Of a stretch of DNA of 64,000 nt, positions 57,418 through 64,000 are shown piece after piece. The DNA lies in the NCBI RefSeq assembly GCF_033097365.1, contig NZ_AP028461.1, positions 5,022,001-5,086,000 of the forward strand. The letters are read 5' to 3'. Under the pieces are notes generated by a model that saw only the letters and a program-made list of their open reading frames with translations, was not told the DNA's origin and ran no database searches. How positions within the stretch are numbered: position 1 is the stretch's first letter; each line of letters opens with the position of its first letter. This stretch comes from Actinoplanes sichuanensis. Its GTDB lineage: Bacteria > Actinomycetota > Actinomycetes > Mycobacteriales > Micromonosporaceae. The position numbers and the translations under genes are program-made.

Positions 57418-60070
57418 CGGCCGGGGCGATGGTGATCTTGTCGATGTCCGGGGCGTACGCCTGCGGGTTGCCGAAGGTCAGCGGGCCGTCGGCGGTGGTC
57501 AGCGTGATCGGGACGGTCTTCTCCAGGAAGCTGTTCCAGGCGTACGTGTACCGGAAGTAGCCGTGCGCGGTGCCGCCGCCGGTCTCGGTGATCTCCAGTC
57601 GTCGGTCGATGACCTGCGGGTTGTAGTCGTGGTGCCCGCCGAGCTCCGCGTTGGCATAGGAGACGGCTACGTCGTACAACCCCGGCTTGTCGAAACCGGG
57701 ACCACGGGTGATCTCGAACGTGTTGGCGGCGCCGAGCCCGACGTAGCCGATCGATCTGCCGCCGGAGGCGTTGCTGCCCGAGGAGTCGGCGTGTGTGGTG
57801 ATGCTGACCGCACCGTGCCGGATGGTGTCCTCGGCCTCGATGGTGACGGCGGCCGTGTCGGCGGCGGCGACCCGGGTGGTGGTGAGCTGCTGCAGCAGGA
57901 GGCCGCGCTTCGAGCGGATCTCGATCTCGTTGATGCCCTGGCTCAGGTGTAGACGTGCGGTCGACCGCCAGGCACCGGCCCTGGGCGCCGACACCGTGGC
58001 GACCGAGCGGCCGTTCACGGTGACGTCGACGTCGGTGCGGCCGGTGCTGCGGTAGTCGAGCCCGACGTCGTAGTAGCCGGTCTCCCAGGCCTGGATGTAC
58101 GCGTCGGCGCGCTGCCGGTCGCCGCGGATCTCGGCGTGGCCGCGAGCCTTCGCCCTGTCGTAGGTGACGCGGGCGCCGCCGAAGTAGCGCAGCGTCGAGG
58201 CCGGGTAGGCGGTCGGCTCGCCGTCGGTGATGTCGGTGAGCAGGAACTTGTCCAGGGTGATGTCCGAGTTGGGCAGCCTGCTGATGCCGTCGAGGCCGGC
58301 CCGCAGTGACAGGGTGTGTGTGCCGGCCGTCAGCGCGACGGTGACCTCGGAGCTGCCGCGGTACTGCCAGCGCTGGACGTCGGTGAGGGCCAGGTCGGCG
58401 GTGTACTGGACGATCTGCGGGTTCGCGCCGTCGACGAAGAGCGCGTGCCGGCCGGGTACGCCGGGTGCGCCGCCGATCACCTGGAACCGGTAGCGGCCGG
58501 TGCGGGGCACGGTGACCGTCCACTCGGCTTTCGAGGTGGGGCGGTTGAACGAGCCGACGTCGCGGCCGCCGGAGGCGAGGAACTTCCAGCCGCCACCGGC
58601 GAGCGGGTCCTGGTCGTAGACGGTCGCCGCGGTGAGAGTGGTGTTCTCGGCCTCGATCGAGGTGCTCCAGACGGCGGCGGCGACCGGGGTGCGGTCCTGC
58701 TCCGGGGTGATCAGGACCTGGTAGGCGGCGTACCTGTCGTAGGTGGGCACGTTCAGCTCGATGGTGCCGCGATCGAGGCGTACCCCGTCGAGGACCTTGA
58801 CCACCCGCGGCGTGCCGGCGACGCCTTCGGCTCCGGCCAGGGTGATCTCGCGGACCTCGATGTCGACCCGCTTGCCGAAGATGTTCCGGTCGAGGCCGGA
58901 CAGGCTCAGCGTGACCGGATCGTTGCCGCCGCCATACAGGACGGTGGCCCGCTTGTTGCGCTTGTCGACGGCGGCGATGCCCTGCAACGTGTCGACCGTG
59001 TTCAGCGCGGGCGGCGTCACCGCGACGGTACGACTGCCCGCCAGGTCGCCGTACCACTTGAACATCCACCAACCGGCGTTCGCCGAGTTCGTCCGTGCGC
59101 TGTTGTCGCTGAGGTTCCCGGCGTACGCCCAGTAGGCGGTCTGGCCGTCGATCTTGAGGTCTTCCATGATGGACAGCCACTGGACCAGCTGGCCCGGCGT
59201 GCCCATGTCGCGCAGCATGCCCCACTCGGTGATGTTGACGTGCATCGGCGTCAGCCCGAGCCGCTTCTCCAGGGCCCGGTAGTCGGTGTAGTGCGAGCGG
59301 AACGTGCGTAGGTTGTCGATGCCGAGCTCGTGCCAGATGAACACGTCCGGCAGGACGGCGTTGGCCTTCGCGTAGGTGAGGAAGTCGGCCGACCGCTCGG
59401 GCTGCCATCGGGTGTCACCCGGGCCGCCGATCCGGGCGTGGCCGAGGCCGTGCCGGGCGTACACCTGCTGGATCTTGTCGTAGGTGGCCTTCCAGTCGGC
59501 CAGGAAGGTGTCCTTGAGGGTGCCCCAGTTCGCGTACCAGTTGCCGCCGTCGGGTTCGTTGAACGGGATGAACACGTAGTCCTGCGGGCGCTTCGAGGTG
59601 GTGGCGACCGCCTCGGTCACGAACTCGACCACCTCGAGGTAGTCCCAGACACCGTTGGGTGTGTTCGTGTACGTCCCGTCGGCCTGGCGGTAGGTGCGGG
59701 TGTCGCCGGGACGGACGCCGCCGTGGTACGACCAGTCCGGGTAGTAGTCCTGGACGTAGATGTACATGTCCCGACCGTGCTTGTGGAAGAAGCCGTCCTC
59801 CACCTTGATCGCGTCGCCGCTCGGGTGCTGGGTGCCGTAGGGCGCCTTCTGCGAGGTGTTGGTGATGTGCGCGCCGTCGATCAGCGCCTGGGTGGGCGCG
59901 CCGTCGTCACCGAAGCCGTACAGCGTCCCGGTGGCCCCGCCCCGGAACTCACCTGTGCTCTTCGCGAAGTCGACGCTCAGCACGTCGGTCGCCGCCGCGG
60001 CCGTCCCGGGCGCCGACAGGACCCCGGCCGCGAGCGTGACCCCCGCAACCAGCATGGCAAGCCCATTCAC
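57383..60070 (-). CDS. Secreted multi-domain glycoside hydrolase with CBM modules
   Basis: 895 residues from a GTG at 60070, with GGAGAG five bases upstream. The Sec signal ends near TAAAAT. The clan-A barrel has the acid/base Glu E172 (FIPFNEPDGG) and nucleophile E282 (HVNITEWGML), with other strands such as MYIYVQDYYPDWS. This resembles GH39-type enzymes. After about residue 455 come at least two carbohydrate-binding-like beta-sandwiches beginning WSTSIEAENTTLTAATV and VTIEAEDTIRHGAVS (CBM6/35-like). It probably degrades plant or microbial polysaccharides outside the cell. Two LacI-type operators lie upstream. Confidence 0.85.
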   Translation of the reverse strand: MNGLAMLVAGVTLAAGVLSAPGTAAAATDVLSVDFAKSTGEFRGGATGTLYGFGDDGAPTQALIDGAHITNTSQKAPYGTQHPSGDAIKVEDGFFHKHGRDMYIYVQDYYPDWSYHGGVRPGDTRTYRQADGTYTNTPNGVWDYLEVVEFVTEAVATTSKRPQDYVFIPFNEPDGGNWYANWGTLKDTFLADWKATYDKIQQVYARHGLGHARIGGPGDTRWQPERSADFLTYAKANAVLPDVFIWHELGIDNLRTFRSHYTDYRALEKRLGLTPMHVNITEWGMLRDMGTPGQLVQWLSIMEDLKIDGQTAYWAYAGNLSDNSARTNSANAGWWMFKWYGDLAGSRTVAVTPPALNTVDTLQGIAAVDKRNKRATVLYGGGNDPVTLSLSGLDRNIFGKRVDIEVREITLAGAEGVAGTPRVVKVLDGVRLDRGTIELNVPTYDRYAAYQVLITPEQDRTPVAAAVWSTSIEAENTTLTAATVYDQDPLAGGGWKFLASGGRDVGSFNRPTSKAEWTVTVPRTGRYRFQVIGGAPGVPGRHALFVDGANPQIVQYTADLALTDVQRWQYRGSSEVTVALTAGTHTLSLRAGLDGISRLPNSDITLDKFLLTDITDGEPTAYPASTLRYFGGARVTYDRAKARGHAEIRGDRQRADAYIQAWETGYYDVGLDYRSTGRTDVDVTVNGRSVATVSAPRAGAWRSTARLHLSQGINEIEIRSKRGLLLQQLTTTRVAAADTAAVTIEAEDTIRHGAVSITTHADSSGSNASGGRSIGYVGLGAANTFEITRGPGFDKPGLYDVAVSYANAELGGHHDYNPQVIDRRLEITETGGGTAHGYFRYTYAWNSFLEKTVPITLTTADGPLTFGNPQAYAPDIDKITIAPAVIGRPTTVPRR

Positions 60071-60095
60071 AGATTCTCTCCACTCCTCGACCCAT

Positions 60096-60137
60096 GTGAC
60101 CGGTCACTCGAACGCACTCGCAGTGTGACCGGTCACA
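60096..60137 (-). promoter_or_regulatory. Twin LacI-type operators of the glycosidase gene
   Basis: Two copies of the palindrome GTGACCGGTCAC lie at 60096-60107 and 60125-60136; the second extends to TGTGACCGGTCACA. Centres are 29 bp apart, nearly three helical turns. They lie 26 to 66 bp upstream of the glycosidase start. No LacI gene is in the window, so a regulator encoded elsewhere is implied. Confidence 0.75.
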
Positions 60138-60232
60138 TCGATGGGAGGAAGTGCGCGTTACGGAGTTGTTACCGGCATGTCAGATCGACCTCTACTGTGG
60201 GACGGCCCGGACACCTCGTCGAAAGAGACCGC

Positions 60233-61336
60233 ATGCCATCCGCCGACGAACTCATCGGCCAGCACGTCGTGGCGAACCTGCTCACCGCGATCCAGGCCGC
60301 CGCCCCCGAAGCCGACCTGACCGCCCTGCGTGCCGCCGGTGAGCGGATCGGACCGCTGGCCCTGCGCGAGCGCGCCGACCTGCTCCGGGACGCCCTGCTC
60401 ACCGACCTGCCCGGCGACTACGACACCCTTGAACGGACGATTCGCCACGCGCGGGAGCATGCGCCTCAGTTCACCGGCTGGCTGATCTGGCCGGTCACCG
60501 GCGCCGTGGCCACCCGCGCGGTCCAGGACGGCGGCACCGACGCCTTCGACCGGGCGATGGCCCTGCTCGCCGACCTGACCGGTCGCCTCACCGCCGAGTT
60601 CGCCATCCGGACACTGCTGCGGCACGACCTCGACCGGGCGCTCGACATCGCCGGCGGCTGGACCACCTCAGCCGACACCGATGTGCGCCGCCTGGCCTCC
60701 GAAGGCACCCGGCCCTACCTGCCATGGGCGGCGCGGGTCCCGGGCATCCTGGCCCGGCCGGGCGCGACCATGCCGATCCTGGACGCCCTCTACCGGGACG
60801 AGAGCGAATACGTACGCCGTTCGGTCGCCAACCACCTGAACGACCTCAGCCGCGACCACCCCGACCTGGTCGTCGACACCGCCGGGCGCTGGCTGGCCGA
60901 TCCCGGACCGGAGACCGCACGGCTGGTCCGGCACAGCCTGCGCACGCTGATCAAACGCGGTCACCCGGCGGCCCTGGGACTTCTCGGCTTCACCCCGGCG
61001 ACCGTCCGGGTCGACGGCCCCCACCTGGACCGGGCGACGGTTCCGTTCGGCGGCAGCGTCCGCTTCCGGGCCACGGTCCACAACACCGGTCCCGAGCCGG
61101 CGAAACTGGCGATCGACTACATCGTCCACCACCGCAAGGCCAACGGCACGCAGACCGGCAAGACGTTCAAGCTCACCACCCGCGTCCTGGCCCCCGACGA
61201 GAAGATCGAGGTGGTACGGGAGCACTCGTTCCGCCCGATCACGACCCGCCGCTACCACCCTGGTCCGCACGCGATCGCGCTGCAGGTGAATGGAGTCGAG
61301 TCGCCCCGCGCCGCCTTCGATCTGGGCGACACCTGA
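60233..61336 (+). CDS. DNA alkylation repair-like HEAT protein
   Basis: 367 residues. The first 250 are HEAT-like helical pairs of the AlkC/AlkD type: FTGWLIWPVTGAVATRAV, FAIRTLLRHDLDRALDIAGGW, DVRRLASEGTRPYLPWA and YVRRSVANHLNDLSRDHPDLV. The RRSVANHLND segment is typical of the DNA alkylation repair family, in which base excision is done without base flipping. The C-terminal 110 residues form a beta domain (DRATVPFGGSVRFRATVHNTG), as in AlkC-like proteins. It probably repairs N-alkylated bases in the cytoplasm. Confidence 0.8.
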   Translation: MPSADELIGQHVVANLLTAIQAAAPEADLTALRAAGERIGPLALRERADLLRDALLTDLPGDYDTLERTIRHAREHAPQFTGWLIWPVTGAVATRAVQDGGTDAFDRAMALLADLTGRLTAEFAIRTLLRHDLDRALDIAGGWTTSADTDVRRLASEGTRPYLPWAARVPGILARPGATMPILDALYRDESEYVRRSVANHLNDLSRDHPDLVVDTAGRWLADPGPETARLVRHSLRTLIKRGHPAALGLLGFTPATVRVDGPHLDRATVPFGGSVRFRATVHNTGPEPAKLAIDYIVHHRKANGTQTGKTFKLTTRVLAPDEKIEVVREHSFRPITTRRYHPGPHAIALQVNGVESPRAAFDLGDT

Positions 61337-61436
61337 CCGGCCACCCCCGCCGCGGGTCGAGGAGGACCTGTGAAGGCATCGGGGAGACCGTGTGGGCAGC
61401 ACCGGCCACCACGCGAATGCGGCATAACCTCCGGGC

Positions 61437-61976
61437 ATGTCCAGGCTCATCGACGGGGTCGTCCTGTCAGCCGCCGTCGCCGTCGCCGCTCACTGGAGCG
61501 GTCTGCTGCTCATCGTGGGGACGCATCCGGTTCCCGGGTGGGCGCCGGGCGGCGCCCTGCTCGGGGTGGCACTGATCGTCGGACTGAGCCGGCGGTCGGC
61601 GCCCGCCCGGCCCGGCCCGAACCGCTGGCGGTGGGCGCTGGCCCTGCTGACCCTGATCGGCTGTCTGGCCGGCGGACTGGCCGATGCCTTCGCGAGGTAT
61701 CACCTGCTGGAGCCGTACGGGCCGGGTGGCTGCCGGGCCGTCGCGAGAGAGACCGCGTTCCTCTTCGCCGGCAGTGGCCAGGTGTACACCGGTCACGTCA
61801 TCGGTCCGATGGGGATCGCGTGGCGCGGCACCTCGTGGACCGCGGACGACGGTCACCGCCCCATCGCCGCCGGCGACTACGAACTGTCGTGGGGGTTCGG
61901 TGGCGGCTCCCTGGTCGTCGAGGGCAGCGACGGCGACCCGGTCTGGCCCGCCCTGCACGGTGTCGACTGCGGCTGA
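61437..61976 (+). CDS. Membrane protein with outer beta domain
   Basis: 179 residues. Three hydrophobic helices (VVLSAAVAVAAHWSGLLLIVG, GGALLGVALIVGLS, WALALLTLIGCLAGGLADAFA) are followed by an outer domain with two cysteines (GPGGCRAVARET and HGVDCG) and Trp-rich strands (MGIAWRGTSWTADD, YELSWGFGGGSLVVEG). No family is recognised. A perfect 12 bp terminator hairpin lies seven bases past the stop. Confidence 0.65.
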   Translation: MSRLIDGVVLSAAVAVAAHWSGLLLIVGTHPVPGWAPGGALLGVALIVGLSRRSAPARPGPNRWRWALALLTLIGCLAGGLADAFARYHLLEPYGPGGCRAVARETAFLFAGSGQVYTGHVIGPMGIAWRGTSWTADDGHRPIAAGDYELSWGFGGGSLVVEGSDGDPVWPALHGVDCG

Positions 61977-61982
61977 GGCCGG

Positions 61983-62010
61983 CCGGACTACCGCACCCGC
62001 GGTAGTCCGG
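61983..62010 (+). terminator. Perfect 12 bp hairpin terminator
   Basis: CCGGACTACCGC and its exact complement are separated by a 4-base ACCC loop. It begins seven bases after the stop at 61976. Confidence 0.75.
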
Positions 62011-62114
62011 GGCTGCGACGACCGCGGCAGCGGGTGACCACGGCTGCACGATGTCGGCACGATCACGGCCGGACAGGATGGAGGCATCCAGTCCGCACCG
62101 CCTTGGAGGGCACC

Positions 62115-62453
62115 GTGGCCGCGTACACCCTGACTTTCGACCGTGCCGTCGCGACCGTGGCCGCGATCGCGGCCCTGATCGCCCTGATCGCCGGCGTCCT
62201 GGCCCTGATCCGCGGCCGGGATCCGCGAGTCGCGCTGATCGCCGGTGCCCTCACCCTGCCAGTCGGTGTCTGGGTGCTGGCCACCGCCGACGGCGGCCCG
62301 GGCACCGGAAACGGCGTGGTGGGCGGTTATGCGAGCGTGGCGTTCGGCCTGACCGCCGTCATCCTGGGCGGCCTGGCGCGCACCCGCTCCAGGTCAGAGC
62401 GTAGGGAACACCACGCTGAAGAACAGCGTCAGGGCGATCGCCCAGATCAGTGA
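62115..62453 (+). CDS. DUF6223-like small membrane protein
   Basis: 112 residues from a GTG with GGAGGG four bases upstream. Three hydrophobic helices (ATVAAIAALIALIAGVLALI, VALIAGALTLPVGVWVLATA, ASVAFGLTAVILGGLA) surround the signature ATADGGPGTGNGVVGGY, which is the hallmark of a small actinobacterial membrane family (DUF6223). The function of that family is unknown. The charged C-terminal tail overlaps the converging zinc-ribbon gene by 60 bp and may not be conserved. Confidence 0.7.
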   Translation: MAAYTLTFDRAVATVAAIAALIALIAGVLALIRGRDPRVALIAGALTLPVGVWVLATADGGPGTGNGVVGGYASVAFGLTAVILGGLARTRSRSERREHHAEEQRQGDRPDQ

Positions 62454-63239
62454 GCCGACGAGCGCCGTCACCCACGGCTGGCGGCTCTTGACCAGCAGGA
62501 ACGGCGCGTGGATCAGGAACGCGAAGATCTGTCCGAGGACGCCGGTCTCCCGGATCACCTTCAGTAGCTGGTCGGAGACCGTGTCCAGATGGCTGACCTG
62601 GAGCCCGGCCTCCATACGCTGCGCCACCAGGCCGTAATAGCCGAACACCGTCGGGAAGAGCCAGAACGGCGTGATGCGTACGAGGATGGTCTCGGACAGG
62701 CTGCCGAACGCGACCGTGTAGATCACCGCCGCCGACCCGAGACCCAGCACGATGAGGCTCGCGTAGAAAACCCGCAGCACCCTGCTCGCCGGGGTCGCCT
62801 GCACCGCCGTGGCCGTCGCCGTCCGGACCGGTCGGTGCGGGTGGCCGCACTGCGGGCAGGCAGTCGCCGCGACCGAGATCTGCCGGCTACACGCCGCACA
62901 GGCGGTGAACACCGGCGCGGCGTCGACCGCTCCGTCAGCCGGCTCGCCCGGCCTGCGCCGCCCGGTGACCAGGACCACTATGCCGCCGACCAGACCGGCC
63001 ACCCCGGCCGCGAGCAGCATGTTCCGGTTGTACTCGGCGTCCTCCTGACGCCGCAGGGTGCTCTCGGCGTATTCGCCGAACCGCTCGCGCTCCTGCTGGT
63101 CGGCCACCGTGCGGGCCTGCTCCAGCTGCCAGGCGCGGACCCCGGCTTCGCGATCGGCGTCCTGCCAGGACGTGATGCCCAACAGCAGCAGCGGGATGCC
63201 GAGCACGAACAGCAGGATCCCGGAAGCGCGGCGCGACAT
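62394..63239 (-). CDS. Zinc-ribbon membrane protein
   Basis: 281 residues. The order is a membrane helix (GILLFVLGIPLLLLGITSW), a coiled coil, a second helix (MLLAAGVAGLVGGIVVLVTG), a zinc ribbon (FTACAACSRQISVAATACPQCGH) and three further membrane segments (VLRVFYASLIVLGLGSAAVI, TPFWLFPTVFGYYGLVAQ, FAFLIHAPFLLVK and ALVGSLIWAIALTLFF). Such proteins are common in actinomycetes, and some act as membrane sensors. No partner is obvious. The start is the ATG at 63239. Confidence 0.8.
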   Translation of the reverse strand: MSRRASGILLFVLGIPLLLLGITSWQDADREAGVRAWQLEQARTVADQQERERFGEYAESTLRRQEDAEYNRNMLLAAGVAGLVGGIVVLVTGRRRPGEPADGAVDAAPVFTACAACSRQISVAATACPQCGHPHRPVRTATATAVQATPASRVLRVFYASLIVLGLGSAAVIYTVAFGSLSETILVRITPFWLFPTVFGYYGLVAQRMEAGLQVSHLDTVSDQLLKVIRETGVLGQIFAFLIHAPFLLVKSRQPWVTALVGSLIWAIALTLFFSVVFPTL

Positions 63240-63293
63240 GCGTCTCCTCTACGTGGACGGCCCCGTGTCGAGGCCACACCGTAGTCGAAGACC

Positions 63294-64000
63294 TCAAATG
63301 TCCGCCGGGTACGAGTCGTCGAGGACCATCTCGCGGACCTCGATCAGGCCGGGCCAGTGGCGCGAGACCGGGTCGGTGCCGCGGCGCAGCCAGAGGGTGG
63401 TGCCGTCGGCCGCCACCGCGGTCTCGATCACATGGTCGGCGTCGCCCTCGATCCGGCCGGTCTCGACCGGGCCCAGGCCCAACCGGCCGGACTCGGTCAG
63501 CGGGTCGCCGTGGGTGCGGTAGACCAGGGCGGCACGGCCTCCCCGGTCGACGCTGACGGCGGTCGGGCCGACGCGGGCCAGCCACGGCCGCAGGGCCTCC
63601 GCCGTCGCGGTGAGGGTGGTCGCCGGGACGGTGACGAAGAGCCGGGCGACGACATCGGTGTCGACCGGCTCGACGTCCAAGGTGCGGTCGGGGGTGAGGC
63701 CGTGGCCGTGGGTCGCACCCTCCCAGCCCATCTCCTGACCGGCCCGATCGATCACCAGGCGGGTGGCCGGCAGGTCGAGGGTGGGTACGGTGGTCTCGGC
63801 ATAGCGGACGTTGCGGGAGTACACGAAGTCCTCCTCGCGCCAGCCGAAGCGGTGCAGCAGCGGCCGGGCCATGGCGTGCATGGCGGCTGCCTCGTCCACC
63901 GCGGCCCGGGTGCCGGACAGCAGCAGGTCGGCGCGTTCGACGTCGACGTCGATCCCGTCGGCACCGAACTCGTCGGCGAGCGGGGCGTAACGGCGCAGCG
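63294..64000 (-). CDS. Hypothetical protein, N-terminus beyond window
   Basis: At least 234 residues; the frame is open to the end of the window, so the true start lies beyond it. The visible part is mixed alpha/beta, with LRRYAPLADEFGADGIDVDVE at the start and TVPTLDLPATRLVIDRAGQ further on. Repeated Asp/Glu/His strands (DDSYPADI end, THGHGLTPDRTLDVEPVD) and a Trp-rich segment are present, but no catalytic motif or family is recognised. An internal ATG at 63899 could be mistaken for the start. Confidence 0.65.
   Translation of the reverse strand, partial: LRRYAPLADEFGADGIDVDVERADLLLSGTRAAVDEAAAMHAMARPLLHRFGWREEDFVYSRNVRYAETTVPTLDLPATRLVIDRAGQEMGWEGATHGHGLTPDRTLDVEPVDTDVVARLFVTVPATTLTATAEALRPWLARVGPTAVSVDRGGRAALVYRTHGDPLTESGRLGLGPVETGRIEGDADHVIETAVAADGTTLWLRRGTDPVSRHWPGLIEVREMVLDDSYPADI

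Noticed and set aside
1..64000. CRISPR arrays, tRNA, rRNA, insertion sequences
   Set aside because: No regularly spaced direct repeats, cloverleaf-like sequences, rRNA segments or transposase genes were recognised by eye; weak tRNAs could still be missed without a covariance search.

Overview
The window is 64 kb of high-GC DNA with frequent GTG and some TTG starts, four-base ATGA/GTGA gene overlaps, Ala-rich proteins, Tat and Sec signal peptides and actinobacterial protein families (DUF1062-like, DUF6082-like, DUF397-like, DUF6223-like, ALF repeats). This points to a chromosomal segment of a filamentous actinomycete, most likely Micromonosporaceae (Actinoplanes-like); the genus is inference. 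I saw no rRNA, tRNA, CRISPR array, insertion sequence or integrase.

Layout. 1-2 kb: edge-truncated HEAT-repeat protein and small secreted or hypothetical genes. 2.1-7.1 kb: a compact six-gene minus-strand operon for a membrane-tethered PP2C phosphatase, a tail-anchored protein kinase and a vWA protein (the TerY-type phosphorylation triad), plus a small membrane protein, a zinc-ribbon membrane protein and a short protein sharing a motif with it. 7.4-15.5 kb: an AlpA-like HTH protein, a hypothetical, a secreted beta-helix protein and a large secreted ALF-repeat protein followed by an anchored partner. 15.7-25.7 kb: flavodoxin/MerR pair, hypotheticals, a zincin-like protease, a serine hydrolase, a membrane protein, a YCII protein under a double operator, and a histidine kinase with a stand-alone receiver. 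25.8-33.2 kb: DinB-like protein, MMPL transporter, MOSC protein, NarL-type two-component system, a TetR regulator fused to a P-loop kinase, and beside it a decayed FAD monooxygenase. 33.2-38 kb: hypotheticals, then an overlapping nitrilase-S1-L,D-transpeptidase operon whose first gene lacks a canonical start codon. 38-51.4 kb: MarR/MFS pair, acetyltransferase, GH26-like hydrolase, NmrA/HxlR pair, gamma-PGA hydrolase-like protein, phosphoesterase-LamG protein, phosphotransferase, a divergent kinase/regulator pair, a methyltransferase and a membrane alpha/beta-hydrolase. 51.5-55 kb: a lower-GC accessory patch of unknown membrane proteins with DUF6082-like and DUF397-like genes. 55-64 kb: ABC exporter with its MerR regulator, a large secreted glycoside hydrolase behind twin LacI-type operators, an alkylation-repair-like HEAT protein and small membrane proteins.

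Regulation is unusually legible: two MerR-type promoters with 19-20 bp spacers place the start site on the start codon (leaderless), and palindromic operators lie next to TetR, MarR and HxlR genes. The parts most worth follow-up are the membrane-anchored kinase/phosphatase/vWA operon, the TetR-kinase fusion, the ALF-repeat protein with its partner, and the low-GC patch.
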